Both the position numbers and the translations under genes were made by a program. The notes under the pieces were generated by a model, which saw only the letters and a program-made list of their open reading frames with translations, was not told the DNA's origin and did not search any database. From CAZPXZ01 sp965219495 (GTDB taxonomy: Bacteria; Pseudomonadota; Alphaproteobacteria; Rhodobacterales; CAZPXZ01), in NCBI GenBank assembly GCA_965219495.1, contig OZ244777.1, positions 1,426,001-1,490,000 on the forward strand: a stretch of DNA of 64,000 nt. Reading direction: 5' to 3'. Below are positions 34,465 to 43,664 of the stretch, piece after piece; the stretch's first letter is position 1; every line of letters starts with the position of its first letter.

Positions 34465-35307
34465 TTACCCGCGCGGCATGTCGGCAAAGTAGAACGGGTA
34501 TCCTGGAATATGTCGCCTGCGGTCCCGAAGCTGCATTCCTTCGAACGGATACACTTCGTGCTCGCCAACCTTCTCATCGTGACAGGGAAGCACGTAATCC
34601 GCCCGCTTGTCGATCTCTTCGACGGACCGCCAGCCTTCGATGGAGTTCACGAACCGCGCCGGCACCCAGTAGCGCCATTTCTCCTCTTCGTTCGGCTCGA
34701 GATTGCGTGCCTGAAATACCGCGTCTCCCGCCAGAACGATATTGCCGGAGCCGGTTTCCACGGATACCGCCATGTGTCCCGGGGAATGGCCGGGGGTCGG
34801 AAACATGGAAATTCCGGGAATGATTTCCGTCTCCCCGTGTACGAGTTCGAAGCTGCAACCGTAGTAGGCCGGTTCAATCCCGAGCACCGGCGATTCGTAG
34901 GTCCGGTAGTAAAGTGGAAGCGGGTTGTATGCCCACTTGATCTCGATCTCCGGGCATATGTAGCGGGCCTTCCGGAACTCTTTCATGTTCTGCACGTGGT
35001 CCCAATGCAGATGCGTGAAAATGACCATGTCGATTTCATCCGGAACAACACCGAGCTTTTCCTGCAAGTGATCGTGAACTTCCAGGCATCCGCGTTTCTG
35101 GCACTTGTGGTGATAGGTTGTCGCCCTCTCCTCGTCGCATAGCCCGGTATCAACCAGGAGCTTCGCGTCTCCCGTGTCGATGAAAAAACAGTACACCGGA
35201 TTCCAGATCTTCTTTCCGGCGGGCCCCTTCCAGAAAATATATGTGCCGAGATCCGCCTCTAGCCAACCAGTGTTGATGGGATAGATTTGAGTTTCCTTGA
35301 TTCCCAT
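34465..35307 (-). CDS. Metallo-beta-lactamase fold hydrolase (N-acyl-homoserine lactonase family)
   Basis: A 280-residue MBL-fold enzyme with the dinuclear metal motif FTHLHWDHV (His99, His101, Asp103, His104), TPGHSPGHM (about residues 172-180), the bridging Asp in LAGDAVF, and the final His in LPCHDEKVGEH. The group includes quorum-quenching lactonases, but many members open sugar lactones. In this neighbourhood, with a uronate dehydrogenase that makes a lactone nearby, a sugar-lactone hydrolase is the more likely role (inference). First gene of the four-gene minus operon; ATG 35307 has AAGGA upstream. Confidence 0.85.
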   Translation of the reverse strand: MGIKETQIYPINTGWLEADLGTYIFWKGPAGKKIWNPVYCFFIDTGDAKLLVDTGLCDEERATTYHHKCQKRGCLEVHDHLQEKLGVVPDEIDMVIFTHLHWDHVQNMKEFRKARYICPEIEIKWAYNPLPLYYRTYESPVLGIEPAYYGCSFELVHGETEIIPGISMFPTPGHSPGHMAVSVETGSGNIVLAGDAVFQARNLEPNEEEKWRYWVPARFVNSIEGWRSVEEIDKRADYVLPCHDEKVGEHEVYPFEGMQLRDRRRHIPGYPFYFADMPRG

Positions 35308-35477
35308 GGTGATCCTTCCCGCATTCGATTCGCGCTTCCGAAGATTCCAGTGCTTGCCGACGACTCAAGGCTTGAATTCACAAACCCGAACCCCGGTCCG
35401 GCGCAAGCAACTCGAAAGATCTGGTGCCTGACGCCGTGTCATCTTCGAAACGGCCAAGTCCGCTTGAAATATGAGAA

Positions 35478-35506
35478 TTGTTGCGCAGAGGTGAGCATTC
35501 TATTAT
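35478..35506 (+). promoter_or_regulatory. Promoter candidate for the ABC transporter operon
   Basis: TTGTTG (35478-35483), 17-base spacer, TATTAT (35501-35506), 80 bases before the ATPase start, in the 278-base divergent gap. No operator palindrome stood out. Confidence 0.45.
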
Positions 35507-35585
35507 GCAAAAATCGCTGTTGCGAATTTGCGCCGTAGCGCAGGCAAACCGCACAACGCCAGGGCAACGACGCCAGGAGGCACCC

Positions 35586-36053
35586 ATGCCCGAAATCCGC
35601 CTTGAGGGACTCACCAAGACTTACGGAACGGTAAAGGTAATTCATGGCTTGGACCTCAAAATGGCGGACAACGAACTCACCGTATTGGTCGGACCTTCCT
35701 GCTGCGGGAAATCCACCACCATGCGGATGGTGGCAGGGCTGGAAACGGTAACTTCGGGCGAAATCTACATCGGTGACCGGGAGGTAAGCCAGCTTGAGCC
35801 GAAAGAACGCGACCTCGCCATGGTGTTTCAGGATTGCGCGCTCTACCCGCACATGAACGTGGCCCGGAACATGTCCTTTGGTTCGCGAATCGCGCGTTAC
35901 CCCAGAGCCGAAATCGAAGAACGCGTTCAGCGGGTCGCCGGAATGCTCGGGCTGGAAAAACTCCTGCATCGGAAGCCCGGCGAATTGTCCGGCGGACAGC
36001 GCCAGCGCGTCGCCATGGGCCGCGCCCTCGTACGCGACACTTCGACCTAGCTG
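35586..36053 (+). pseudogene. Sugar ABC transporter ATPase (UgpC/MalK type), N-terminal part ended by TAG
   Basis: The first 154 codons of a carbohydrate ABC ATPase: MPEIRLEGLTKTYG, Walker A GPSCCGKSTTMRMVAGLE (36-53; relatives have GPSGCGKST), Q-loop VFQDCALYPHMNV, and signature LSGGQRQRVAMGRALVRD. TAG at 36048-36050 then interrupts, immediately before LMDEPLSNLDAKLR, the Walker B/D-loop, which continues in the same frame. After about 20 more codons the sequence becomes a permease. The C-terminal half with the regulatory domain is gone. AGGAGG lies before ATG 35586. Confidence 0.8.
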
Positions 36054-36695
36054 ATGGACGAGCCCCTCTCCAATCTCGATGCCAAGTTGCGCGGCCAGAT
36101 GAGGACCGAACTGGCGCTCATGCTGGGCTGCATGGCTGCGTACGCCATTGTTCGATTCCACTTCATGGGCCGGGATGTCGTATCGACCACCACCCTGCTC
36201 ATGCGAATGGTCCCGCCGGCGGTGCTGACGGTTCCCGTATTCGCCATCTGGACTTTCCAGTACAACCTCTCGAACAGCCTGCACGGGCTGAACCTGGTCT
36301 ATATCGCCATCAACCTGCCGTTCGTGATCAGGATCCTTCAGAGCTTCATCCAGCGGGTGCCGATCCGACTGGAAGAAGCGGCCCGCATGGACGGCGCCAA
36401 TCCGTTCCAGGTCTTTTTCCTGGTGGTGTTGCCAGTGATTCTTCCGGGAGTTGCGGCCGCATCCATTTTCACGTTCCGCATCGCCTGGAACGAGTTCATA
36501 CTGGCGCTCGTCCTCACCAATCGGGCACCTCGCACGATCCCCGTGAACATCTCGCTCTTCATGTCCGAGCACAATATCGACTGGGGCCAGATCATGACGA
36601 TCGGAATGCTCATTGCCATTCCACCGATCATCTTCACCTTTGTCGCATCACGGCAGATCATCACCGGAATGACCGCAGGCGCAGTGAAAGGCTGA
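36054..36695 (+). pseudogene. Chimera: ATPase Walker B segment fused to C-terminal half of a MalG-type permease
   Basis: A 213-codon frame starting MDEPLSNLDAKLRGQMRTEL (ABC ATPase Walker B and D-loop) that passes directly into YAIVRFHFMGRDVVSTTTLL, a sugar ABC permease. The rest of the permease is intact: about four transmembrane segments and the EAA loop EEAARMDGANPFQVFFLVVLP. A deletion has removed the ATPase C-terminus, probably the first permease gene, and the N-terminus of the second. The permease half lacks its first two membrane helices, so transport is surely lost. Its stop overlaps the ATG of the next gene by one base. Confidence 0.8.
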
Positions 36696-37882
36696 TGGGC
36701 AAGTCCGCCCCCGCCCTGCTTCTCGCAACGCTCGACACCAAGCGGGAGGAAATCGAATACCTCGCAGGCCGTTTGTCGGAATGCGGGATCTCCTGCGAAA
36801 TCCTGGACATCAGCATTTTGCCGGAGGCGCCTGGCTCGAAAACACCCGACAAATTGGAGGCCATGCGGCAAAAGGCGCGGGTGGCACGCGGGACAATTCG
36901 AGAGCGCGTGGCAAGCGGCGCACGGGTAATCGTCGGACTAGGCGGCGGCACCGGAGCGCAAATCATCACGGAGTCCATGACCGAATTGCCTTTCGACTTG
37001 CCTAAGGTGCTCATCACGCCCATGGCGTTCGACATTCGCCCCAGCATTTCCACAACGTCCATCATTCTCGTTCCTACCGTCGTCGACCTGTTCGGACTGA
37101 ACCCAACGATTTGCCGTGTGCTGGATAACGCTTCCGCCATTGTGGCGGGGCTGGTCGAACGCACCGCTCCGCTTGGAACGGAAGGGAAGAACACCCCATC
37201 GATCGGAGTCAGTGCGCTTGGTGTAACGGCGGCGGGCGTGGAGGCGGTTGTTCGGCACCTGCGGGCGCTCGGCCATGGCGCAACGGTGTTCCACGCGAAT
37301 GGATTTGGTGGAAACGCGTTGTCGCTTTGGGCGAAACGCGGCAAACTTTCGGGAACAATCGACTATGTGATTCACGAACTGAACTTCCTGATGTCCGGAG
37401 AAATGGCAGCGGTTCCGGAGAACCGGTTCACGGCGGCGAGCGAGGCGGGTCTTGCCCAGGTCGTCTTGCCCGGCGGCATCAACTTTCGTACTCGCGGACC
37501 GCGGACGGGCCTCACCCGGGAGGATTCCGCGAAGCCGCACTACGCACACAGCCCCAGATTCACCCATGTCGGGCTGAGCCCAGAGGAGATGGCCGACGCT
37601 GGCAGGTACCTTGGGGCCGAATTGGCGAAAGCGAATGCGCCCACAACCCTGGTTCTTCCGATGGGAGGGTTCTCGTCCGAGGACAGGCCAGGCGGCGCCA
37701 TCGAGAACCCCGAGGGAAGGACGGCTTTTGCGGAAGCCGCGCGAAAATCGGCGGGACCGCATATATCCGTGATCGAACTTCGAGAAGTCCACATCAACGA
37801 TTCGGCGTGCGCGAAGGTTGCGGTCGAAGCGCTTCGGCCTCATCTACCGGCCAACCCTTCCGTTGAAACTGCAACTTTGTGA
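36695..37882 (+). CDS. Tm-1-like ATP-binding (UPF0261) protein
   Basis: A 395-residue protein of the Tm-1/UPF0261 family. The N-terminal half has ATLDTKREEIEYLAGRL, the glycine-rich GARVIVGLGGGTGAQIITES, and LPKVLITPMAFDIRPS. The C-terminal half has IGVSALGVTAAGVEAVVRHL, HANGFGGNALS and LPMGGFSSEDRPGGAIENPEG. In bacteria these proteins are often paired with a TIM-barrel PEP-hydrolase/PanB-like partner and sugar transport genes; their reaction is not established. The pairing here with a PanB-like gene (broken) in the same region fits that pattern. The start overlaps the permease stop (TGATG). Confidence 0.87.
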   Translation: MGKSAPALLLATLDTKREEIEYLAGRLSECGISCEILDISILPEAPGSKTPDKLEAMRQKARVARGTIRERVASGARVIVGLGGGTGAQIITESMTELPFDLPKVLITPMAFDIRPSISTTSIILVPTVVDLFGLNPTICRVLDNASAIVAGLVERTAPLGTEGKNTPSIGVSALGVTAAGVEAVVRHLRALGHGATVFHANGFGGNALSLWAKRGKLSGTIDYVIHELNFLMSGEMAAVPENRFTAASEAGLAQVVLPGGINFRTRGPRTGLTREDSAKPHYAHSPRFTHVGLSPEEMADAGRYLGAELAKANAPTTLVLPMGGFSSEDRPGGAIENPEGRTAFAEAARKSAGPHISVIELREVHINDSACAKVAVEALRPHLPANPSVETATL

Positions 37883-37893
37883 GGTATCAATCC

Positions 37894-38529
37894 ATGGAAA
37901 CACTGGACACCAATGACGTTTACGCCAAGAAACTCGCTCTCGTCGCCACTGCGAGCAGGTGTTACGAGCGGGGATTGCAGTCCAATGCAGGGGGCAACCT
38001 GTCCGTGCGGCTCTCCTCCGCCGACGCGATTGTCATCAAGCCGAGCGGCGTGGGGTTCAATGAGTGCTGCGTAGACAACCTGATGGTGGCCGATCTCGAC
38101 GGAAATATCCTCGCCGGTACCGGAATATGCTCATCCGACCTGGAGATCCATATCGACATTTACAAGGTTCGGCCCGATATCGGAGCGATTGTCCACGTCC
38201 ATTCTCCGTGGGGAACCGCCTGGGCGGCGGCGGGACTTGAGATACCGTGCCCCACCATACAGGCCGTCGCGATGATGGGACGGGTGCCGCTCATTCCCCT
38301 CGCTCCAGATGGCACGCGACAGACCGCACGCGAAGTTTCCACGATTATGAGAGACCCAATGGTCAATGCTGCAATTCTCGCGAATCACGGCACCATCGGG
38401 GTTGGCAAGACGCTCTTGAACGCGCAGTATATGGTTGAAATCATTGAAGAAACCGCGCATATTTCGTTCGTTCGGGATGTCCTCGCGCAAGTGCACCGAA
38501 TCAACGAGCTTCCCCTGCCTCAAGTCTGA
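37894..38529 (+). CDS. Class II aldolase (fuculose-phosphate aldolase type)
   Basis: A 211-residue class II aldolase: SNAGGNLSVRL, IKPSGVGFNECC, the metal ligands in AIVHVHSPWGTAWA and the third His in ANHGTIGVGK. It is the short form resembling L-fuculose-1-phosphate or ribulose-phosphate aldolases and epimerases, unlike the long class II aldolase at 32,552. ATG 37894 was preferred over GTG 37879 because GAGG lies ten bases upstream. It follows the UPF0261 gene by 11 bases and is the last gene of the plus operon. Confidence 0.85.
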   Translation: METLDTNDVYAKKLALVATASRCYERGLQSNAGGNLSVRLSSADAIVIKPSGVGFNECCVDNLMVADLDGNILAGTGICSSDLEIHIDIYKVRPDIGAIVHVHSPWGTAWAAAGLEIPCPTIQAVAMMGRVPLIPLAPDGTRQTAREVSTIMRDPMVNAAILANHGTIGVGKTLLNAQYMVEIIEETAHISFVRDVLAQVHRINELPLPQV

Positions 38530-39440
38530 AGGGAGACATTGTTCGCCCTTTATGTTGTGCTTGCTGAAGATCGGTGGTGCCCGGGTGTGCAACTCTCGGC
38601 GCCGCATTCATGTTGCCATGGCGGAAAGATGTCCCGATAATTTCTGTTCACCATTGCCGGAAAGGCGCCGGCGCCATCGAAACGCCGTATCCCCCGCCGC
38701 ATTCGGTTTCGCGTTCGCATCCCCGATGGGAACGCCCCGGTCCAGTGGCTCCGAATGCGACGGGGCCTCTTTCGGGTCCCCGAATGGATGGTCCGCACCG
38801 GTTTCCTGTTTTGGGGGCAACCTCCGAACCCTGAAGTCCCGCCGGCATTTAGGATCGCACCGATGGAAACCCCACACCAAGGCGGAATTACGACCGGTCG
38901 GGATGCGTATGAGAAAAGAGGGACTGGTTTTCAAAGGTTTGTCGTTGTCTATCCTCATCACATTTGACTGTAACCGTTCCGTATTCGCGTGATGGTGGTA
39001 GCAGTCGGCCTGTTGGCTGCGCATTGTCCTTGTACTCATTGATTGTCATTCCCCTCTGGTAACTGGCTTCGGACTCTGCTATGTCCCGGTGTTGTTTTTC
39101 TAATTATCTCGGCAGAAATAGGGCGAATTTTCCCAGATTGTTTCGCGCGCGAACTGTTGAATTAATCCGGGACAGCGTGATCAGGCTTCTTCTCCAGACA
39201 GGGCGTCTTTCCAGTAGGCTGTCCGCCAGTAGAATGCCGTACGCACGATGCCGATTGTCCTTGTCCCTGGCACCGTAGCGAAGCTTTGCGCGTTCACGCG
39301 GCACCGAGCGGTTGACACCACCATCCGGCAGTCACGGAGCATTGCGAGAAACGCGTACGGTATATTTTGGGAAAAACGTGCCGAAATAAAGTGAAAAACA
39401 ACACCCGCCCAAAAGGCCGGCTACTGAATCGAACTGCACT
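38530..39440. other. 0.9 kb without a recognisable gene
   Basis: Only low-complexity shadow frames occur. It contains the palindrome GGCGCCGGCGCC (about 38,667) and the third copy of the 25-bp repeat at 38,970. Confidence 0.4.
38970..38994 (+). repeat. 25-bp dispersed repeat, copy 3
   Basis: GTAACCGTTCCGT...CGTGATG, related to 5361-5385 and 7763-7787. Here it is not attached to a recognisable transposase, so it may be a solo element end. Confidence 0.55.
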
Positions 39441-39450
39441 ACGTGTCCGT

Positions 39451-39729
39451 GGAGTCGCCCGATCTGGCGTTAAACGTATCCGCAACCGTGTCGCGCTCGG
39501 CGGTCACGATGTCCCGGAACCGGACGTGCGGCGGCGCTTCGCGCGGTTGCAGGCCAACCTGCCGTCCGCAATCGCGCTGGCCGACGCGGCCCGTCTCTAC
39601 GACAACACCGACCATGACCGGCCGCACCGCGAAGTCGCGGTCCTCGCGGGAGCTGCATGGTGGACGGCGGAGCGTCTTCCGGGCTGGGCGGCCGCGGCTA
39701 TCGCGCGTATGTCGCCGCCGCGCCCGTGA
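39451..39729 (+). pseudogene. Zeta-toxin/UNAG-kinase family, C-terminal fragment
   Basis: The frame contains RVALGGHDVPEPDVRRRFAR, LPSAIALADAARLYDNTDHD and a final RLPGWAAAAIA. This is the C-terminal part of zeta-toxin-like kinases, including the GGH(D/N)VP block. The Walker A and N-terminal two-thirds are missing, and upstream sequence is unrelated. No epsilon-type antitoxin was seen. A dead remnant. Confidence 0.55.
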
Positions 39730-39816
39730 TGCTGGCTGGTGATTCCCAACGGACCCTAGCAAACAACACGGCGTCACGTCGCGTCGCCTTCCGCAAAATC
39801 TGAAGGTTGCCAAGGA

Positions 39817-41265
39817 TCAGATCGAGATAATCAAAGAATGTCGGTCTCGGTGGTTGCGGGCCCCCGCAACCACCGAGACCGACAGTCCGGGCGCCGACGT
39901 GCCGGTCCTGTTCCCCTGGCCGGTATGGGCGGTCGATTCGAGGATGGTGTTGAGATCGCCGTGCAGCGTGGCATGCTGATCGGACATTTCGGGCCAGAGG
40001 CAAGCACGATGCGCTCGATCAGGCCCCGGATAGCCCTGGCCGCCTCGTCGCGCTCCTGGGGCTTTCCGAGCGCCTCCGCGAGGCGTTCCCACCTTGCGGC
40101 GGTAGATGCCTGCGACGTTTGGGTGAATGTCCGGAAGGTCGGCCAATGTATTGGAGAGACGTTCGGTCAGTTCGTCCTGTTTCGCTTCGAGCTCCCGCAG
40201 CCGGTCCATTAGCGTGCGGGTGCAGCCATCGTTCTCGATGGCGGCAACGATATCCACGATCCGCATTTCCGTATTGGCCAGTTCCCTACGGTCCGTCTCC
40301 CCTGACGTTCGCCGCTCGCGGTTCAGCCGGTTGGTCTCCTACGCATGCGCCCGCATCGCTTCCGCCGCCGCCTCCGGCGCCATCAGACGCTCCTTGAGAG
40401 CGGCAAGCACGCGTTCCTCGATGACGGTTCGGCGAATGCCGCGCCCGTTGGAACAGCTGACGGTCATGATTTGATTAGAGCAGCCGTAGCGGTTCTGGCC
40501 TGCATGGCGTAGGGGCCGCCGCAGACGCCGAAGACGAGAAGTCCGGAGAGCAGATGGCGGGGCCGGTGCGCAGGGTTCAGACGGTTGGCGCGCGCGGCCT
40601 GCGCGGCTTCGGTGACGGTGGCGTACTTTTCGTTCAGTTCGCCCTGCCGGTCCTTCACCACCCGCCACAGAACGTCTTCGACGATGCGAAGCTCGCGAAC
40701 CTCGGTTGCGATCCAGTCCTCCGGCGGGTTGATCCGCGAGACCCGCCTGCCGGTCCCCGGGTTCTTGACGTAGCGCAGGCGGTTCCGGACCAGCCTGCCG
40801 ATGTAGAGTTCGTTGTTGATCAGCCCCGTGCCGCGCTTGGCGTGGCCGCGAAGGGTGGAATCGGCCCAGAGCTTGCCCGACCGACGGGCCGGGCACACCT
40901 TCTTCGTTCAGGCACCGCGCGATCGCGCGCGGGCTGACGCCGGATGCGAACTCCCGGAACACCCGGCGCACGATCTCCGCCTCGGCTTCGTTGATACTGC
41001 GTTCGCCCCGAACCGGCTCGCCCGCCTCGTCCGTGGCCTTCACTACGTCGTAGCCGTAGAGCAGGCCGCCCCCCGACTTGTCCCGTTCCGCCCGGCCGCG
41101 AAGGCCGCGCCCGGTCCTGGCCGCAAGGTCCTTCAGGAACAGCGCGTTCATCGTTCCCTTGAGCCCGACGTGAGGCTCGCTGATCCCGCCTTCGGCCAGA
41201 GTGACGATCATCACTCCCGCGAACCGCAAAGGATAGCCCGTGGTGCGATGAAAGAAAGTATTCGG
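39817..41265 (-). pseudogene. Serine recombinase remnant (N-terminus lost, frameshift, in-frame TAG)
   Basis: The first piece begins inside the resolvase domain (VTLAEGGISEPHVGLKGTM, ALFLKDLAARTGRGLRGR), and continues DKSGGGLLYGYDVVK and EIVRRVFREFASGVSPRAIA. A frame change near 40,880 leads to HAKRGTGLINNELYIGRLVR and the zinc-ribbon part. A TAG at 40339-40341 interrupts MRAHA*ETNRLNRERR, where relatives have Glu-Glu. Another shift precedes the tail ending in a perfect 22-bp palindrome. The catalytic serine region is absent. This was a phage- or element-type large serine recombinase. Confidence 0.8.
39839..39884. repeat. Perfect inverted repeat, 22-bp arms, 2-base centre
   Basis: Arms 39839-39860 and 39863-39884. 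It lies in the last codons of the serine recombinase remnant (SVSVVAGARNH). Much of it encodes a block usually conserved in these enzymes, so the palindrome may be partly native; the outer bases again read ATGTCG on one side. Confidence 0.85.
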
Positions 41266-41300
41266 ACTTCGCCGAGTCACAAATGCGCACTACCCGATTG

Positions 41301-41732
41301 TCAACGTTGAGTCCTCGCATAGTCAGCCAGCGTCACCACCGCGTCGCCGTGTTCGGTCGGCGCCAGCGCATTGGCAAAACGAAGGTCCGCGGTTACCACG
41401 GGTGCGTCGATACGATGCGCCAGCGCAAGATAGACGCATTCGTAAACTGGCCGGTCCAGTCCCAGCGCGAGACGAACCGCGTCGGCACAGACCGTCTCGT
41501 CCGCGCTCCAGTGCACCGGCATCCCCGGCACGGCCGCCATCATGGCACTGGCCTCGCCACGCTCGATTTCGCCCAGCCGCGCCTTGCGCCATAGCGCGTT
41601 GGCGATCTCGGACGCCATCAGGCGCGGCGCGTGCATTTCCTCGCCGTTCGCCGCCAGTGCCCGCGCCGTATCCGAGCCGTCTTCCGCGATCAGCCACTTG
41701 ACCGCCACGCTGGCGTCAACCACCAGACGCAT
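41301..41732 (-). CDS. VapC-type PIN-domain toxin (ribonuclease)
   Basis: A 143-residue PIN protein with all acidic positions in place: MRLVVDASVAVKWLIAEDG (Asp6), ASEIANALWRKARLGEIERG (Glu), DRPVYECVYLALAHRIDAPV and VTADLRFANAL (Asp). Such toxins cleave tRNA or rRNA when not bound by antitoxin. The frame is intact. Its ATG overlaps the antitoxin stop (TGATG at 41730-41734), so the pair is translationally coupled. Unlike the pair at 19.5-20.1 kb this one seems functional and may stabilise the mobile region it sits in. Confidence 0.87.
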   Translation of the reverse strand: MRLVVDASVAVKWLIAEDGSDTARALAANGEEMHAPRLMASEIANALWRKARLGEIERGEASAMMAAVPGMPVHWSADETVCADAVRLALGLDRPVYECVYLALAHRIDAPVVTADLRFANALAPTEHGDAVVTLADYARTQR

Positions 41733-41989
41733 CAGGAATCACGATGGCCGTGGTCGCGATCTTCACGGATCAGTACCTCCGCCGGCGTGTGGGCGCGTCC
41801 TTCGGTCGCCCGCCGCAGTCGCGCCGACAGAGCCAGGAAGGAGGCGCGCTTCGCGGACAGATCGTCTTCGATGGCGCTTTCCAGAATATGACGCACCTCG
41901 CCTTCCAGGGATCGATTGTTCCCCGAAGCGCGATGCTTGAGACACCGCACCACATCGTCGTGAAGTTGCCGCACGTTGATCGTCGCCAT
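41732..41989 (-). CDS. FitA/VapB-type ribbon-helix-helix antitoxin
   Basis: An 85-residue protein starting MATINVRQLHDDVVRCLKHR, the Arc-type ribbon-helix-helix of FitA antitoxins, then NRSLEGEVRHILESAIEDD and a toxin-binding tail (TPAEVLIREDRD). It would neutralise the PIN toxin encoded immediately downstream and repress the operon. Intact. Confidence 0.87.
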   Translation of the reverse strand: MATINVRQLHDDVVRCLKHRASGNNRSLEGEVRHILESAIEDDLSAKRASFLALSARLRRATEGRAHTPAEVLIREDRDHGHRDS

Positions 41990-42191
41990 CGGTTTATCCT
42001 CAAATCTATGCCATCAAATTGGTAGCATGCCGCGGCGGAACAGACAAGCGCCGCGGCACCGATGCGCATGCCACGTTGCCTGATGCTTCCTTGTTGACGC
42101 CTGGATGCCGCGTCGCCGGCCTTTTGCCCACAAGTCTTGTCCGAACGCAGCCTCTGATAAAGATTGCTGGTTCGTCCATGCGGATCAGCCG

Positions 42192-43360
42192 CTAGTAGGT
42201 CTGCGCTGCGACCACGAGGCGAGTGCAGCCTTCCCAGATTTTCTGATGGCCTGGCCATGGATCCTTCTTGCGGTTCAGGTATGCGCCGAGCATCGCCATG
42301 GTGAGGACGCCGAGTCCGAGGTTTTCGGGGGGACGAAAGTTGCGGTCCCTGGCGAAGTCCTCGAGGGCCATGATCTCGATGTCGGAGAACAGGATCTAGG
42401 CCGGCAGTTCCGGGGTCTCGCGGCCCATCAGCGTCATGGCGGCGAGGCGCCGGGCGATCACCGCGTTGATGGTGACGGCGCGTTCGATGCGGTCGACGGT
42501 GCGGTCGCCGAGATACTCGACCTAGCATCCGGCCTTCAGAATCCGGGGCCAATCCTCGATGCGCCAACGCAAGCGATACCAGTCCACAACCTGTTCCGCC
42601 TGCCGGGTCGAGGCCACCGGCGGGGTGGTCAGCAGGAACCATTCCAACGGCTCGGCCTGGTCCGGCGCTTGCGGTTGCTGGACATGCACAAAGTTCAGCC
42701 GAACCGGGCCTCGCCCCGGAAGCCGCTGTCCCCGGGCGGCGGCAGCGTCACCGCGCGCCAGCGCAGTTTGACCTGGGCGACGCACCGAACTCTTTCTCCG
42801 CCCACACCTTCCCATCCAGCCTCTCGCCGGGCCCCCCGCGACGAAAGCGGCTCCCGAGGCGGGATGCCGAGTTGTCGCCGCGCGTCCCACTGAAGAGGGT
42901 ACAAGTAAATCGACTTCACCGTCACCTGCGCGCCCGCTGCCGCGAACCGACCCGCGCTCGGCCGTCTCGCCGACCCGCTCACAGTTCAACACCGCCAGGC
43001 TAGATCCCGCATGCCGGGCCGGGTCGACGAAGGTTTCCAACAGCAACGGACGGCAGCCGTAGCGCTGCTTGCAATCCGCGCTGACCCGCGAAGGGAGAGA
43101 CCGAGCGCCTTCGAAGCAAGGTTGCGGCAATCAAGCTCCGGGCGGATCAGAAACCGGCTCAGCGCCACCACCCGGTGCAATTGCTTCCACCGCAGCGCCG
43201 CGTCCCAGCCGATCCCGTACCCGCGCGCCGCCAGCGCCGACGCCATTGCGCGGCGCCAGCATCGCAATCCGCCCCGCCGCTTCCAACAAGCGCAACGCCT
43301 TCGTTCACCCCGCCTGCCGCAGGCCGCCCAAGGTATCGCGAAATCCGAAAACTTCACCTA
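42192..43360 (-). pseudogene. DUF4338 + Tn5-like IS4 transposase fusion, degraded
   Basis: Reading through three frames: GWDAALRWKQLHRVVALSRF and RNLASKALGL, then QRYGCRPLLLETFVDPARHA and VGETA (DUF4338, compare the intact gene at 5,397), then AGAQVTVKSIYLYPLQWDARRQLG. Most of the DDE part is deleted. The end has EWFLLTTPPV, VVDWYRLRWRIEDWPRILKAGC with the last catalytic Glu, and the dimerisation tail IMALEDFARDRNFRPP and LTMAMLGAYLNRKKDPWPG. In-frame TAGs lie at 42522-42524 (KAGC*VEYL) and 42396-42398 (LPA*ILFSD). It shows the DruA-like domain as part of a transposase. Confidence 0.7.
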
Positions 43361-43664
43361 CCCGGCGACCGATTGCGCTGCCGCTGCTAGACAGTTCCGC
43401 GAACATCAACTCCTGAACACCGGCCGTGCCCGAAGCGCTGTGGAGCGATGCGAAAAACTGGCTTTGCTGGTGCATGCCGCCTGAAATAGACGCGGTTCAT
43501 CCCTGTGCGAAGTCAATAGATGGGCAGCATGGGCAGGTCGCGCTTGCCCTGCGTTTTCCGAAATGGCCGCGATCAATGGGCCGCGCGCGAGCGGGTTGTT
43601 CCGCAGGAAAATTGAACGCTATTCGAATCCGAACCCAGTGCGGCCAGAGACCATGCCCCACATT
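43361..43664. other. Gap between transposase remnant and secA; no gene seen
   Basis: Only shadow frames. No clear terminator for secA was found in it. Confidence 0.4.

Noticed and set aside
30538..36050. Recoding of TAG as a sense codon (for example pyrrolysine or a code change).
   Set aside because: Intact genes in the same window end at TAG at the expected family length, and no tRNA or machinery for recoding was seen; nonsense mutation is simpler.
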